Below are positions 1-12,589 of a stretch of 64,000 nt of DNA, in pieces. Each line of letters begins with the position of its first letter. Position 1 is the stretch's first letter. The translations under genes were made by a program, and so were the position numbers. The stretch covers positions 39,448,911 through 39,512,910 of the forward strand of contig NC_090942.1 in NCBI RefSeq assembly GCF_040807025.1, in the 5' to 3' direction. The notes beneath the pieces are model-generated. The model searched no databases. It was not told the origin of the DNA and saw only the letters and a program-made list of their open reading frames with translations. This stretch comes from Struthio camelus. Taxonomy: Eukaryota; Chordata; Aves; Struthioniformes; Struthionidae.

Positions 1-1112
1 GAGATAACAGATCTTCTGTAATCATAATAAATACAGCATTTTAATCTTTGATGCACAAGATTTTAAGTAAAAAAAAAGTTTTGAATGTTTCATGATACTG
101 ATACACGACAAAAATCCCGACACAAGCAATCCTCTGAAAAGGTTCAGAAGAATTTTGACTAGGAGGGTAGGAAGAGAAAAGATAGCTAGGTGAAGCCTTT
201 TTTCCCCCTCCTGCCTCCTTAATCTTACTTTTCCCCAAATGACTCTTCTTTGCAGGAGGCCAGAAACCACAATGAAGTGGTCTGACCTTATGCCAGAAGC
301 TACAGTGCAAGGTGATGCCAGGTCTTCCTCCCTTTACCCCAACCCCGCTAGCCCCTGTGCCATCTCCTCCCTCAACAGAGGATACAAAACTCTCCAACTC
401 AACACAGTTCTCTTAGGGGAAGAAGAGGGGAAAGATGAAGATGTTTGTTTCACTTGCAGATCAGCTCTGCTCCACTGCAGCATGTTAGCGGAAAGTGCCG
501 TATAAGAAAGGGCACTACTAGCTGTACTGAAAGGACAGCACAGCTAGCTCACTTCAGGCTTGTACAGTTTCGGTTCTGGATCACAGAACTTTTCAGGTCT
601 GGAAAAAGGCAGGAAATGAAAGTGAAATGGAATGAAGCCAGAGAAGGCCAGAAAGACTAGCGTTACCATTCTGAATCAGTAACTAATAATCTTGTATCAT
701 ATATGTTCAGAATCCTAATATTGACATTGTATCATTATATAAACAACACAAAGCTGTTTAGCACCAGCACAAAAAAAGTGAGGAGAAAAAGGGATATTAA
801 ACACATTGCTGTAGTGCAAAAAAACCCACAATCTTTTTTCTTGTTATTGACACTCCAATTACCTGTGGTACAGAAGAATTACAGAAATTACTATTTGCGT
901 TTAATAGTTAAAGGGGGTTCAAAATCCAGCTTCCCCCCTTGATTTCCAGGTGTTTGCTGACCTCATATCACTGTCACTGAAAATTTCAAACAGAGGATTT
1001 ATTATCACTTTAGTCACATCTGGGAATCTCAGGTGGCAATTAGTATAATATATTGGATTCCTTTTCCAATTTCTGTAAGAAATCAGACAATAAAAGGATG
1101 ACAATCACTTAC
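1..1112 (-). other. TMBIM4 intron 4 (partial)
   Basis: Non-coding. I looked for the next transmembrane exon here on the minus strand and did not find it. The open frames present have no recognisable content. Confidence 0.7.
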
Positions 1113-4100
1113 CTGTAATAGCAACTGTCAGTGCTTCCAAAAGGGTCTACAATAGTAGAAACAAAAAATTGAAAGGATTAAAAAAAAAAAAAATCACATG
1201 GGAACTCCATGTACAACAAGTCCTATGCTGCTACACAATCCCAGTATGTATTACATAAACATGTTAATACATAAGAAAACTTAACAAGAGGGCTACATTT
1301 TCAACAAAATAATGGCAACCATAACTGTCTTATGTACTGTCTTTCTACTTAGGAAGAACAGGACATAAACTGAAAATGAATCAGAAACATTCCCTATAGA
1401 AAATTGTCATTTTGGTCTTCTACTCAGCACACAGCATTTAGTGTGCTTATCACACTTACAAACAATTCAAGGGGCTATAAAATTTCCTCAGAGCTGCTGT
1501 TATTAGAAATGAACTATTTTCAGCTTTCTGTATACTTTTCGGTATTTGAAATACTGTCATCCAACAATCTTAAACCCTTAGTAGACCGCTAAGTATCTGC
1601 ATCAACTCTCCCATCCACACTTGTTTTGAAACAGAACTGTAAATCAAATGTATTATTGATGTCTGGGCACAAGGCTTTTATGGGCCATAAATTTTTCCTA
1701 AAAAGCAGTTTCAAATTAAGTTTCGTTACAAGAAAACATGAAAAAAGTATTTATGGCAGGAACCAAGAGGCCTGAAACAAAGCTTTCAACCCATATCTTG
1801 TCTAAGCCAGTGGGAGCAGCAAAACGGGTAAAAAAAACAAATAAGCCCTTGCTGAATCTAATATTCAAGCTCCAATATTCTTCCTAGAAAGAAGAGCTAG
1901 AGACTATCTAGGAACAACCTGTGGACAGAACATCCAAACAATAATTCAACTTTTTATAAGTATACAGGAGATCATGCAAGAAATAAACAAAAAAAACCAG
2001 CCACCCGTTTGATTCAAGGAGTTGATCAAAACGAAAGATATTCTAAAGGACAATTAAGAATTGAATTTATATAGATACTTACAAATCCAAAAAGGAGGTA
2101 TAAATTAACAGGATGCTGGTGTCTGTAAAGTGTCAATGCTAAGATTATAGCCAAAGAGCCAAACGCAGATATCAAAAGCAAGGCAGGCCTGTAAAGTTTC
2201 ATACAACAAAAATCATCAAAACTCAAATAAAATATCTGGAACACTAAGGAAAATGTCATATCAAACAAAGTTCTTAACTGATCATCTGGATAAAGATATT
2301 GCTTTACGTATCCAAAGTAAATATAAAGGAGGTTTTACAGTAAAACCACTCCAGAACATACCACCATGGATACTTGGGTAAAAATAGTACAGCTACAGGT
2401 AAAGATAATTTTTTCATACTGAAGTTACAAATCATTCAATCACCTGGAGATGAGCCCGTAGGAAGAGGAAAATATATCTACACCAAACATACAGTTTTAA
2501 AATATATATGCAATATTGTGCCTATTTTAAAACTCCACATTCAGGGAACTGTTGTTTATAAGCACCCGAATGCAACAAGCATGGGCACTAATTTCAGCAA
2601 AGAAAATCAGTACTGACCAATAACTACTGCTATAATTAAACCACTCAAGTAGCCCTTCAAGAAAAAAACTAGACCAAAACCAAACACAAAACACAACAGT
2701 TCCAAGTGAGCAGAAGGATCTTCAGTGTCCAGATTAAAGTATAAACTGTAGTTTTACAAACTCTGTTGTATACACTTATACAGAAACTTTCATGTAACAT
2801 TCGATGCCCCTTTATTAGAGCTATGAAGTAAGTGAAAGTAAAAGCAAGGTCTGCAAGCGCACTGGGGAAAGTGAAATGAAAACAAACTGCATTCAATGCT
2901 CTCCCTTTTCCTCTAGTCTGTTCACCACAGTTTATTCCTTTTGAGATTTGTTCTTTTTCTAACTCATGGCAATTTTAGAGGCAAGAAGTAAATCCATAGG
3001 AATTTTAGAAGACCAGTTTCATGGGGAAAAAAAGAAAAAAAATTTGGGGCGGGGAAGAAATGATTTGGCGGTTTGGAACAAGTGCCTAAAAGCAACAGTA
3101 TTCCAAACAGACTCTAAGAGCAGATATTTAGGAAGACCATAAAATAAGAAATGTCATTAACTGAGATGTACTGCAACTGATGTATGTGTTTTCATAGCAT
3201 AAATATTAATCACTAATCAAGAAATATTAATCGCTAAAGTCACTAATCACTAATTAAACAAATGAAATAAACTCTGGTATCTACACAGAAAACAAGAATT
3301 GTCAGAGAAGAAAGGTTATGTCCTAATCAGGTTCCAAAATTTCTATTACAGAATCAAAACATTGATTAGGAACACAGAAGTGTTCCAGAGTGACTACACA
3401 AACTACCTGTTACACACTGATAAATAGTTCCATTTCATTTCAGTATCTACCTTTCATGCACAAATGTCTGAACTCCAGTACAGTACAGAAAAATTGCAGA
3501 TGTGACGGTGGTCAAAAGAACTTGAACTGAAAGAATGCTGTAAACTTTCCGCAGAAAAGCTAGAATAAGACAAATAAAAATGAGATCAGTTCTGAGTTAC
3601 ACTTACAAACTTCAACAGTAAATCAGATACAAGTTTGCTCTGTGATATATACCATAAGAAAGTGTTTATTTATTGAAAAAACACAGAGAAAAGTCATAAG
3701 AAGCCATTTTTTCCTAAAACTCTGACAGTATTCCAGGAAACATTACATTTATTTCTGGGGGTCAATATTTAAACAATAAGGATGATAAAAGGAATAAAAT
3801 AGCATTTGGGAGAAATTTACCTTGGACTATTTTTAAAACTACATAGACATAATCTGACTAAGAAGCTACTAAAAGTACACCTTCTCCATTACTTTGCAAG
3901 GTCCATCTGAAGGACCTAAATGAAGAAGGATTAACTTGGAAGTTGCACGGGAGACAGACAGCTATATGTTTTTTAAAAAGGAAAAATCTTTATAGTAACA
4001 TCTATTAGATTGGCCTTTGGCCATCTTAGATGTCATTTACAATAATTTGGAATTTTCATTGTACTGCATGGATTTCCTCAGATACACACTGCTACAAAAT

Positions 4101-5339
4101 CCCACAATTAAGCTAACAGGCTTCATAATTTTTGGGTGGAAGAGTGGTTCAGGGCACTCCATGACTGCATGTCATACAGACGTTCTCAGTTTAGAATGGA
4201 AGGAAAGCGAGTCCATTAGGCAAAAATGCTCTGAAAAGAAGAATAAGTTTACAGTGAGAATCAATTCAGTCTTGAATGACACAATCTAAACATGTTTAAG
4301 TGCACATACAAGCTCAGCAGGGCTACTTGCAGCATGTAACCTTAAATATACTTGTAAGCCATGAGGGACTGGATCCTACTTTTGTTGTAGCAAACAGAAT
4401 AAACATAGAAGTAGCCTGCTAGCTAAGGTACTCTGCTCCCTGCATTAAATGCAGCAGCAGTTTTGCTAATGGCAAGGCCTTCTCACACATTTCCCATGGT
4501 ATCATTTTTCAAGCAAGCTCGAACTGTATTTTGTGTAGGGAAAGGTCTTCCACCTAACTGAAACCTCTAATAAAAAATTCACAGCACAAAGCCATATTTG
4601 ACCAAGATGCATCCAGTAACACTACAAGGACTGCTGAGGAGACACTTGCTACAAGAATATTTAACATGTTTCAGACCCACGTATTAACAGCAGACCCATA
4701 TTTCATGGCCACTAATACAATCTTTTAGCACCTAAACACTTAAGCTGAAGAGACAACATTTTAACATCCACCTCGGGGGTAACGAAACTACTCTAATTAC
4801 GGACACCAGTTCTAACACTGATACCTCTTACATATCAAAGTTCAAGCTTCAAAAGGAACCAGTGTGAGGAAAACCAAGTCTGAACGTATACAGGTTTAAT
4901 TCGTCTGCTAAAAAGACCCACCCACCCCTCATACACTGAAAGGATAAAATCCCACCCTTTGCCGACCACTGATCTTTCTCGCACCCTCCATGCCCTCAAG
5001 CGGATTAAACGATACCCAGGCTGCCCACACGTTCAGGCAGCCCTTACCCAGAAGGTGAAAAAGGCTGCACAAAACCTAAACTAAGCTAAACTCAAGAGCG
5101 ATGGGGTGAGTAGAGGGGAAGCCCTTGGACGCACGGTAGCGCTACACCCCCGGGACAGCTGAGCAAGGGGAGGCAGCAGGGGCCTCTCTGCAAGCCCGGG
5201 GCGGGGGGGACCTTGCTCATCCCTCCCCGCCGCAGCCCCTACCCATGCGGATGTGAACGCTGGCCGAGGCCACGTTGCTGCCATAGTTGAAGTCATCTTC
5301 GATGGAGCTCCGCGGGTAGCGCTGGTCCGCCACCGCCAT
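1..5339 (-). CDS. TMBIM4: TMBIM4 (Lifeguard 4 / Golgi anti-apoptotic protein), 5' part of gene, exons 1-4
   Basis: Multi-pass BAX-inhibitor-1 family protein; family members sit in Golgi/ER membranes, modulate Ca2+ release and restrain apoptosis. Four coding exons are visible on the minus strand: 5339-5243, 3559-3451, 2188-2083 and 1146-1113. They join in phase (1, 2, 0, 1) and all have GT/AG borders. The N-terminus [20 protein letters not shown] is nearly the human one. Next come the first hydrophobic segment ([20 protein letters not shown]), the second ([20 protein letters not shown]), then [15 protein letters not shown] and [11 protein letters not shown]. The start is the ATG at 5339-5337; no in-frame ATG lies upstream in the island. 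About 115 of roughly 240 residues are present; the remaining exons should lie left of position 1. No defect is seen, so the gene looks functional. Confidence 0.95.
1113..1146 (-). CDS. TMBIM4: TMBIM4 coding exon 4 (34 nt)
   Basis: A very short exon, too small for ORF finders: acceptor TATTGTAG, donor GTAAGT, reading [11 protein letters not shown] plus one base. It matches the start of the segment that follows FGF in the human protein. The next exon is not found between 1 and 1112, so it should lie left of the window. Confidence 0.88.
2083..2188 (-). CDS. TMBIM4: TMBIM4 coding exon 3
   Basis: 106 nt: acceptor TTTACAG, donor GTAAGT. Reads [20 protein letters not shown], then [15 protein letters not shown]. 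Carries transmembrane segment 2, a short basic cytosolic loop and the start of segment 3. Ends in phase 0. Confidence 0.95.
3451..3559 (-). CDS. TMBIM4: TMBIM4 coding exon 2
   Basis: 109 nt with acceptor ...TTCTAG and donor GTAGAT. Completes the Ala codon and reads [20 protein letters not shown], then [15 protein letters not shown]. It contains transmembrane segment 1 and the following lumenal loop. Enters in phase 1 and leaves in phase 2, matching its neighbours. Confidence 0.95.
5243..5339 (-). CDS. TMBIM4: TMBIM4 coding exon 1
   Basis: 97 nt encoding 32 codons plus one base: [16 protein letters not shown], then [16 protein letters not shown]. The donor follows as G|GTAGGG (phase 1). This is the cytosolic N-terminal tail. 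The ATG context on the minus strand is GCGATGG, which is favourable. The 5'UTR just upstream carries a GGC trinucleotide run. Confidence 0.95.
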
Positions 5340-5356
5340 CGCTGCTGTTGTTGTCG

Positions 5357-5379
5357 CCACCGCCGCCGCCGCCGCCGCC
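5357..5379. repeat. (CCG)n trinucleotide run in the TMBIM4 5'UTR/promoter
   Basis: About seven CCG/GCC units lie 17-40 bp upstream of the TMBIM4 ATG; read as GGC on the transcribed strand. Such 5'UTR runs are often length-polymorphic. Confidence 0.85.
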
Positions 5380-5681
5380 TCACCCAGCAACGGCCGCAAC
5401 GCCTCGCTTCCGGGCGAGGCAACGGCGCTCCGCAGCGCCGAGCCGCCCACGCAGTCGAGCGGCCGAGCTCATCGATGGCCGCCGCCGCTGCCTTGCCCAG
5501 GGGGGCGCTGTGGTGGCGGGCGTGCCCCGAGGGCGGCGGGCGGCGGGCTCCGCGCTCCCCGCCTGCCGCCGAGCCGCTGCAGGGCCGCCGCCGAGGGGCC
5601 AGCAGGGCTGAGGAGATGGGGGGCGCGCCTTGGGGGGCGGCGGCACCGCCGGGCCGCGCCAACGGCCGGCGGCGTAACGGC

Positions 5682-5699
5682 TGCGCGCGCGCGCGCGCG
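5682..5699. repeat. (CG)n dinucleotide run
   Basis: An uninterrupted alternating GCGCGC tract of about 18 bp at the outer edge of the TMBIM4 CpG island. Alternating CG is a potential Z-DNA former. Confidence 0.85.
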
Positions 5700-5765
5700 G
5701 CCTGGTCTTGGGGCTGGGTGAGGAGTGAGCTCGGGGGCCGGAGGGGACGGCGTCGTTTCGTTTGT

Positions 5766-8700
5766 ACGTGAGAGATTTTGCTTGAGTAGGGGTAGTTTTT
5801 TGTTTGGTTGTTTTGTGTTCTCTGCGCAAATCGCTTCATTAAACGGAACTCTTATTGACCCAGGTCTGCCCTGCGCGTTATCCGGGAGGGCTTAAGGAAG
5901 CGTTGTGTTTGTGTTTGTCTTAAACTCATTTTCCTCTTTCTGTTTTGAGGGCTGAAATGTCGAAAAGGAAGTTCCTCTGGCTAAAAAAAAAACAAAAAAA
6001 ACAAAAAAAAACCCCCAAAACAGCCCTCTGAAATGAGTCACCTCTACCTGCTGTGCAGAAATGGTTCTCCAGCAGACCAGGGCTGCCCGTGGCTATGGTC
6101 ACGTCGCTGGGTTCAGCAATAAGTGATAAAGGCGGCCTCGGGCATTAGCATTTGCTGTCATTATATACCACCGAGAGCTGGGTTGAACTGCTTTAAATGT
6201 TTAATGCAAAGTAGAATCTTATTCTGGCTTTCTCCTAATTATATGTCTTATCCTTCAAAGTAAACTCATCTTAATTGACTGGCACACAAAGGTGCTCAAC
6301 GTTTCTCAGAAGTCACTTAGCACTTTGCACAATCAGCAGTAAGAGTTGATTCCTTATAATTATGGAATTACCCCAGCAAAGTCACCCAAAATTGTAATTT
6401 CCCATTTACGAATCCACTAAACATACAATTATGGGTGATGTGACGGGGAATGCAAAATGTTATTTCTTACCTTGTGAATATTACCAAAAGCACGCCAAGA
6501 AACTGAAATGACAGACACTTCAGAAATGTATGTAATAGATTCTACTCAAATAAAGTGGTTTTGAAAATTGAAAAATTGTGGCTTCTAATGTACTCAGTGT
6601 CTCAGGGGAGAAGTAAATAAATTATATGATTCTGTGATGAAATAATTCTGAGCAAAGTTCTTCCAATGAGTTGACTTAAGATATTACATTTCAGTCACCA
6701 ATACAAAAATTATGAACATTATTTTATATTCCAGGAAGTATTTATGGCTCTCCTAATGTCATTTTGCATTTTAGCCGCTGTAGAGCAGGATCTTTCAGCT
6801 TTAATCTTGAATTCTGAGATTTATGTACTGTTTGCACTGTTGAATAGTAACTCGGTTGAAATAATTACGCTGTCAGCTTTATTGTGAATCCCTTTGTAGA
6901 GAACACCAGTGATGTTCTCTCAGAACAACGTTTAGAGTTCTGGGCAAGCTTCTGGTGATGCTTTCTCCTGATACATACGGTGCAATCCTTTAAAACACCA
7001 ATTACCAGAATCCACTTAATTCTGTACCTAGACTAGTCACGTCTCGTGACTATTATCCTGACCTCTCAGCCTTTGTGTGTTGGGTTTGGGAGCAAATGCT
7101 GTTTTCACACTGATGGAATATAGCTGCATGCTGAGGAGGAGAGAACATTTTTTACTGAATACAGAGATCCTGACGTGTTAACGTCCAGATGGTGAAGCAA
7201 ACAGGTTTATAATCATACAGCACTTTGGCTTTGGCCATCAGCAGCTGTGGTGCAGAGGCGGTATGCATGAAGGAGAAGGAAAATGAAAGCTGTGAGCTAC
7301 TTGTGATGGCTGTTTCTTGGCGAGAAAGTGGAATACCATTTCAGGGCACTCAGAAATTAGTGCTGATCCAAAGGCAAGTATCATGCAAGGATCCAGAGCA
7401 TCGCGCTGGCAGAGTTTGCACATGACAAAAGCCTACAGATTCTTAGTGTCAGCTCTCACATGTGCCCAGGTGACACCACATTAGCATAGGTTCACAGCCC
7501 CCTGCAGCTAAGTCTGGACCTTTATGTTCCCAATTAGGTATCTTGGTGATGCTCTCCTACCTTTTTCTCAGTGCTAGGTATTATTGGTCAGCATAATCAG
7601 TGTTCCCTGGTGCAAGTCAACATCAGAGCCATCATGTACTAACTTTGCCACCCCGGGTACTGGTCATCCCCAGCAACTGGCTAGTCTCTTGGTAGTCTGT
7701 ACACTGGCTGCCAGGAAGGTTACTTCGGATGCACGCTGCTGGAAGTTTTCATGCTATAGGTCAGAACCATTTTGTGGGGCACAAGACATTGTTTATGGGC
7801 TTATATCATAGGGGCTGCTGAACTGTATGTTTATTCATGGCCTCAAGCCTTCAAGTTGATTAGAAGAAAAGAAGGGTTTTCGGTATTGCTCCCAAGCCTG
7901 ACTGAAAAGCAGCAACGTAAGGTGAGCTAAAAATAACTGCGGTGATAAGCTGTTGTGAAACTCCTACTTTTTTCATTAAAAAACAGAATTTTTGCTATCA
8001 GGACTATGATGAACTTGACTGAAGTTTCAGTTCTCCTGGTTAATCGGAGAGGCTGTTTATTCTCTGCTTCTGTGACTTAAAAGGGCCTTCTCTTACATAT
8101 TGGTGTAGCAAAAGATACTTGCTCAGCAGTAACTGCTACATGACGTGGTAGCATGCTTTTGGGAGGCTGAAAAAAGGTGCCACTTTATAATGAAGCTGAA
8201 AACTGCTGTGCACCATTTACCTCATATGATAATTGCTAGCTATTTGGCAGAATCTCATGAAAACAGTAGACAGCTTCACTTCTGGTTGAGAAACCAAAAA
8301 TTTCAGAGCATTACAAAAGAATGGACTCCTGCAAACTGTTGCAAATAGTCTGGGCCTAGGGTAAGTTTTGCTGAGCGTGCGTACTTGAAAGCTAGCATCT
8401 GAAAACAACGGACGGAGATTGTTAATGCTTTGTAGGATATCATAAATTTATGTATACCAATTCAGTGGTAGGGTTTTTAATGTTCTAGTTGAGTTTATCT
8501 GTAATATTTTATTTGAAAATCAATTTTATTTTGCTTAGGAGGAAGATGTCATTCCAAGAAATGTTAGCATGCTTCTCAAAGACAACCTTAACAAACATCA
8601 AACACTACAAATAATAACAACATTTGCTTAACAAAGCTGTACTAATTTTTACCTATATAGATATACACTGTTACATAAAGCAGCGCAAACCATACAAACT

Positions 8701-8859
8701 TTCTGCAGTATCACATTGTGTGTGTGTGGAATACATGTCTACAAATGTGAATTGAATTCACAGTGTTTGTGATTTAAGGATATAAGCGTGGGGAATTTCT
8801 GCCTGAAAGCTTTGTCTCGGGCTTAGGCTAGCAAAGAACAAAGATACCGCTTCAACTGT
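5766..8859. other. Intergenic, TMBIM4 to IRAK3 relic
   Basis: No gene supported on either strand. It holds an A-rich run with C interruptions (about 5981-6015), which could be a retro-element tail without a recognisable body. Otherwise it is AT-rich unique sequence. Confidence 0.6.
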
Positions 8860-8869
8860 AGCACCAAAG

Positions 8870-8990
8870 GCAGAGTCCCTGAGTTTTCTTCACTTTCATG
8901 AGGTAGGAAAAGAGTCGGATGTGCTGGACATGCAAGAAGGACGGTCTCTCCTGGTGTGGGGCGCGACTGGGCTGGGAGGGATGGGCTGGA
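8870..8990 (+). pseudogene. Possible IRAK3 exon 1 relic
   Basis: Weak candidate. One frame reads ESDVLDMQEG, and the next frame continues DGLSWCGARL. Together they resemble the human exon 1 stretch with AVLDSCDG followed by LGWRGLAERL, requiring one frameshift. Local GC and CpG are raised (to about 9070), as for a former first-exon island. No start codon is assigned. Confidence 0.28.
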
Positions 8991-9869
8991 GCTGCTCACT
9001 CACGCGCCCTCCCGCACGCCTGTCTGCCTTCGCGTTGGCTTCAGCAGCCGCTCTCGGGCTCAGCTCTCCTTAACTGTCTGGTTTTCTTTCTCTTTACAGG
9101 AGTTTCTTTGTTCTTCTTGCTGTTTCCTGTATCCATCTGTCTTTTTCCGGAAGAATATACCTCCTTTCCTCTGTTTTCTCTGTTCTTTTCTGTGATATTA
9201 TTATTCAGTGATCACCAAGCAACACATTGGGATAGTTTAGCTTAAGAAAGAGAGGACTGAAGGGGAGACGTAGGAGTCTTCAAACACTTTACAAAAGGCT
9301 GTTGCAATTCTCCGGCTCTGTAGAAAGTATCAGTTAAGAGGCGGTGTGGCTTAAACCGTAGTAAGGAAAATTCAGGGTGAAAAGTTGAAAACTTTCCAGC
9401 AGTAGGCAGTGTAAAGCAGTGGGATAGTTTGCCTGGGCTTAGGCACAGTTTGAGAGCTAGGAGTTTGCAGGAAACAGACACACCCACGTATGCACTTCCG
9501 GGCACTCACCTTCCCCGTGGAAGATGTTAGTCTGATGTAGGCCCCAAGAAGCAGTAAAGAGCTTATTCAGAAAGGCAAGAGCCAGAGCAGCAAACGATGC
9601 AATGGGGGTTACTCAAAAGTATAATCTGCCAAGGTTGCTGCAGAACGGGAAGGGAAAAATTGTTTACGGCTGTGATACTGATAAACCCTGCAGTTTTCAT
9701 GTCAAAAGAGAGCATCACCCTTGTCTTAAGATTTTTTTCTCTGACTTGCAGGCACAATGCACTGTACAACGAGCGCTGCTTTGGAGTGACTGTACTGAAC
9801 TGAGGTTTAATAACACTGAGTCTCTCTGCCTGGCTGAACGCTTTCAATGTCTATGCAATTTTCCATTCC

Positions 9870-10709
9870 TCACTTTGGAAAGTATACCTTATAAAACGCT
9901 AAATATACCTTATAAAAAGCAAAGTATGTTTTACATTGCCTTTCTCTTCTGTATTTGATGTTTCCATAAACATACCTCCATTGCACTATTTTTATTTGAA
10001 ACCGCTGCAGTCCTACAGTGCCTTGTTTAGAACCGGGGAGACGCCACCACTCGAAGAGCCTGCAGGGGTGAAAGAGCTTTCTGTTCTCCAGGCCCTGCTT
10101 TGGGCTCCTGCGTGAGGAAAAGAAGCTCTTTCTCGCTGAAGCCCTGGTTAAGGAACCATGGACTCCTCTGTGCCTTTTGTCCACGATATGCATAACTTGC
10201 TGGAAAAATTCCATCTGGCACGCGGAGGTACTTGGGGAAGGTACTTGGAGCATTGCCAGGATTCTGCTCCTATCCAGAGGTTTGTTTTTAAATAATTGTG
10301 CCAGAGCCCCTTTGTTTGCTGCGGCTTTGAGCAGTGTTCCCAGAGTGACCCCTCTCAGCATCACTTTGATATACATCTGTGTATCTTCACAGAAGCACGG
10401 CTGTTGTGACGGCAGGACTAAGCCGTCACCCCTCCCCAGCCTGCAAAGTCCATGACCCCTGCGTGCCTCCGTACGAGCGCGTGAGGCATGACTGCTGTAA
10501 TATTGCTGAAGGCGGGGTGTGCCGTTGCAGGAGCGGGTAGTCACAAACGGGGCCCCATGGCTGCCTGCCAGCGTCTCGGCAAGGAGGTAACATCCGGTCA
10601 ACTTGTGTTCAAAACCGTACAGTGCGCGCAGTGCAGCCATGAAGCAATGTGGGGTAACAGAGGAGAGAGGTTCATTTGTCTGATTATATGGGCACATCCA
10701 CCTAGCCAT
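9870..10709 (-). other. 279-codon open frame without recognisable product
   Basis: The longest open frame outside named genes apart from the GC-rich HELB array; begins MARWMCPYNQ. It contains no domain, signal peptide or transmembrane segment I recognise. It lies in a moderately GC-rich patch (10.0-10.6 kb) inside the first intron of the IRAK3 relic. The end of the frame includes a near-duplicate (YFAFYKVYLAFYKVY) caused by a short DNA repeat at 9885-9925. A chance frame or an old unclassified insert is more likely than a gene. Confidence 0.2.
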
Positions 10710-12589
10710 TTATCATTGATTTATCCCAGAATGAACTTTGTCCACTTCATTTCGAAATAGATTATGGAATTTACAGTAGCTGGCTAGTTAAGTTTGAAGG
10801 ATAATTGCGTTGTGTGATCATGAGAAATCTTCATCTGGAGAAACAAGCGTTACAGTGAAATTACCCTCTCACTCAAAATAAGAAGTTCTCTGTGAGAAGT
10901 GGAAACAACCTCACAACTGCAAAGTTCTTCTAAATTATATCTCTAAATGTACAGGACACAGTAGCTGCTAAATTGTAACCACATTCTTACAGGGCAGGAG
11001 AATAACATAAAGAAACTCAGGGACAGATGTGCCATCTGTCTGTTGCTCTAAAATCCCGAATGGTGAATTTTGAAATCCACAAACCAAGGAAAGAGAGTTT
11101 ATCTTCTTTAATATGTGCAGTCTCATGAGAAAGGCTCTACCCTTTAGCAATCAGACGAGCAGGCTGACCTTTCATTATTCCAGGATGAATTAGCTCTCTG
11201 AAAGTTCCTTCAGTTTCCCATACCCCTTAGCTTTGCCTAGTGACACATATATTCTTTTTCCTATTAGGTCTCATCTACATTATAGAATATTTATTTGTAC
11301 ATGACTGCACTGTAACTTGATTAACTCCTCTTTTTTTTTAAATGTTTGCACATTGTTTATAAGACATGCCAGGTTAGGTTTGGGTCTTGGACTCGCAACA
11401 CGCCAGACGTCTCAGATGCACTAAGATATGGGTTATAGCTGGGAACTGAGCTTTCTGGTGGCACCGGGCTATAAATGTGTGGGCTACAAGCCTACCTGCT
11501 AGAGAGCACGATGTGGGAGTTAACTGGCTGCACTGACTGTATATTTGCTCTAAGGACTGTGAATGGCCCTTGAACAGATATTTGAGTTTGAATTATGTGT
11601 TTTTTGTGAACCTCTTTGAATGTAACCAGGGCAGGTATGTTTCCATTTGTAAACATGACTTCAAGGTCAACGTATCTGCAGTTAATAGATTAGTGCTAGT
11701 AGTTAATAATCTAATCCTAGCATTGAAAGTCTTCTCCCAAGGTGTCTGTCCATTTATGTAAGTCTCTTGAATATGTTTCAAGGATGCAATTTTATTTTGA
11801 CAAGCTGAGGTGTTTATATTTTGAGGTCAGGATCAGGCTGAAAGTGCTTTCTTGCCTATTATCCCATCTTTGTTATTCTAGTAAGTGCTGAAGTTGAGAA
11901 AAGAGCGTTACTATTTTATGCCATGTATAAGATTGAATCCTCGGGTAAATACAGAGTGCTACACTGACAGCCCAATTACAGGTATTTCTTCCTTTTTTCT
12001 GTTCTTTTACATGGGGGTGATGTTACAAACTAAACCAATTTAATAGCTGTGCTGCCTTGTGAAATAGAAGGGGTAGCATTCTGGAATTTGTTTATCTCGA
12101 GGAAGCATTGAGCATACCATGGTTTGGGTCTGATATTGTTTTGTTCGATTTCAACTTAGCAGGAAAGACTGCTTGCATTTTGGGAAAGCCACGTGGAATC
12201 TGTTTATAAAAAATTAACTACTCTTTTCATACAAATTCTAGTGTGCTTTAATTGTTTTCTTTGGACAGCCAACATCACCTATAGTGGCTAAAATCATCTA
12301 AAATCTGTGTGTACTTCTGTAAATTAATATATCTAAACCTTTGAGCTTATTTTCTCATTAACGCTTTTAATTCTTAACCATTTTCCCTTGCATTTGGAAA
12401 AGCTGAGGTCAGATTAGCTTATTTCTGTTTCTGAGTGTCTAGGGCAATAGGATCCTGATAAGAACTCCCACGTGTAACAATAATAGTTTGCATGCTGTTA
12501 AAGGAAAAAATCCTAAATTTAAAATAACAATGGCTTTGCAGCTGTTTGTCATGTCTACTCTGCAGAGACTGAAGAGTGGGATTCAGCTC

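Larger units (their letters stand above)
1147..5242 (-). other. TMBIM4 introns 1-3
   Basis: Introns at 3560-5242, 2189-3450 and 1147-2082. AT-rich with no recognisable gene or young repeat. A small degenerate repeat with ATTAATC/CACTAATC units lies at about 3200-3258. Confidence 0.75.
5100..5765 (-). promoter_or_regulatory. CpG-island promoter of TMBIM4
   Basis: Sharp rise in GC and CpG content spanning TMBIM4 exon 1 and about 420 bp upstream, in otherwise AT-rich DNA. No TATA box is obvious, as expected of a broad housekeeping promoter. It contains a GCC/GGC run and a (CG)n stretch. Several open frames across it on both strands (e.g. 5081-5839 minus, 5253-5771 plus) are by-products of GC-rich sequence lacking stop codons. 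Confidence 0.85.

Noticed and set aside
5253-5829. Several long frames on both strands over the TMBIM4 island
   Set aside because: They arise from GC-rich DNA with few stops and overlap the true TMBIM4 exon 1.
10158-10290. Short frame MDSSVPFVHDMHNLLEKF with a good ATG context
   Set aside because: Fewer than 50 codons, no family match and no supporting splice signals; not annotated as a gene.
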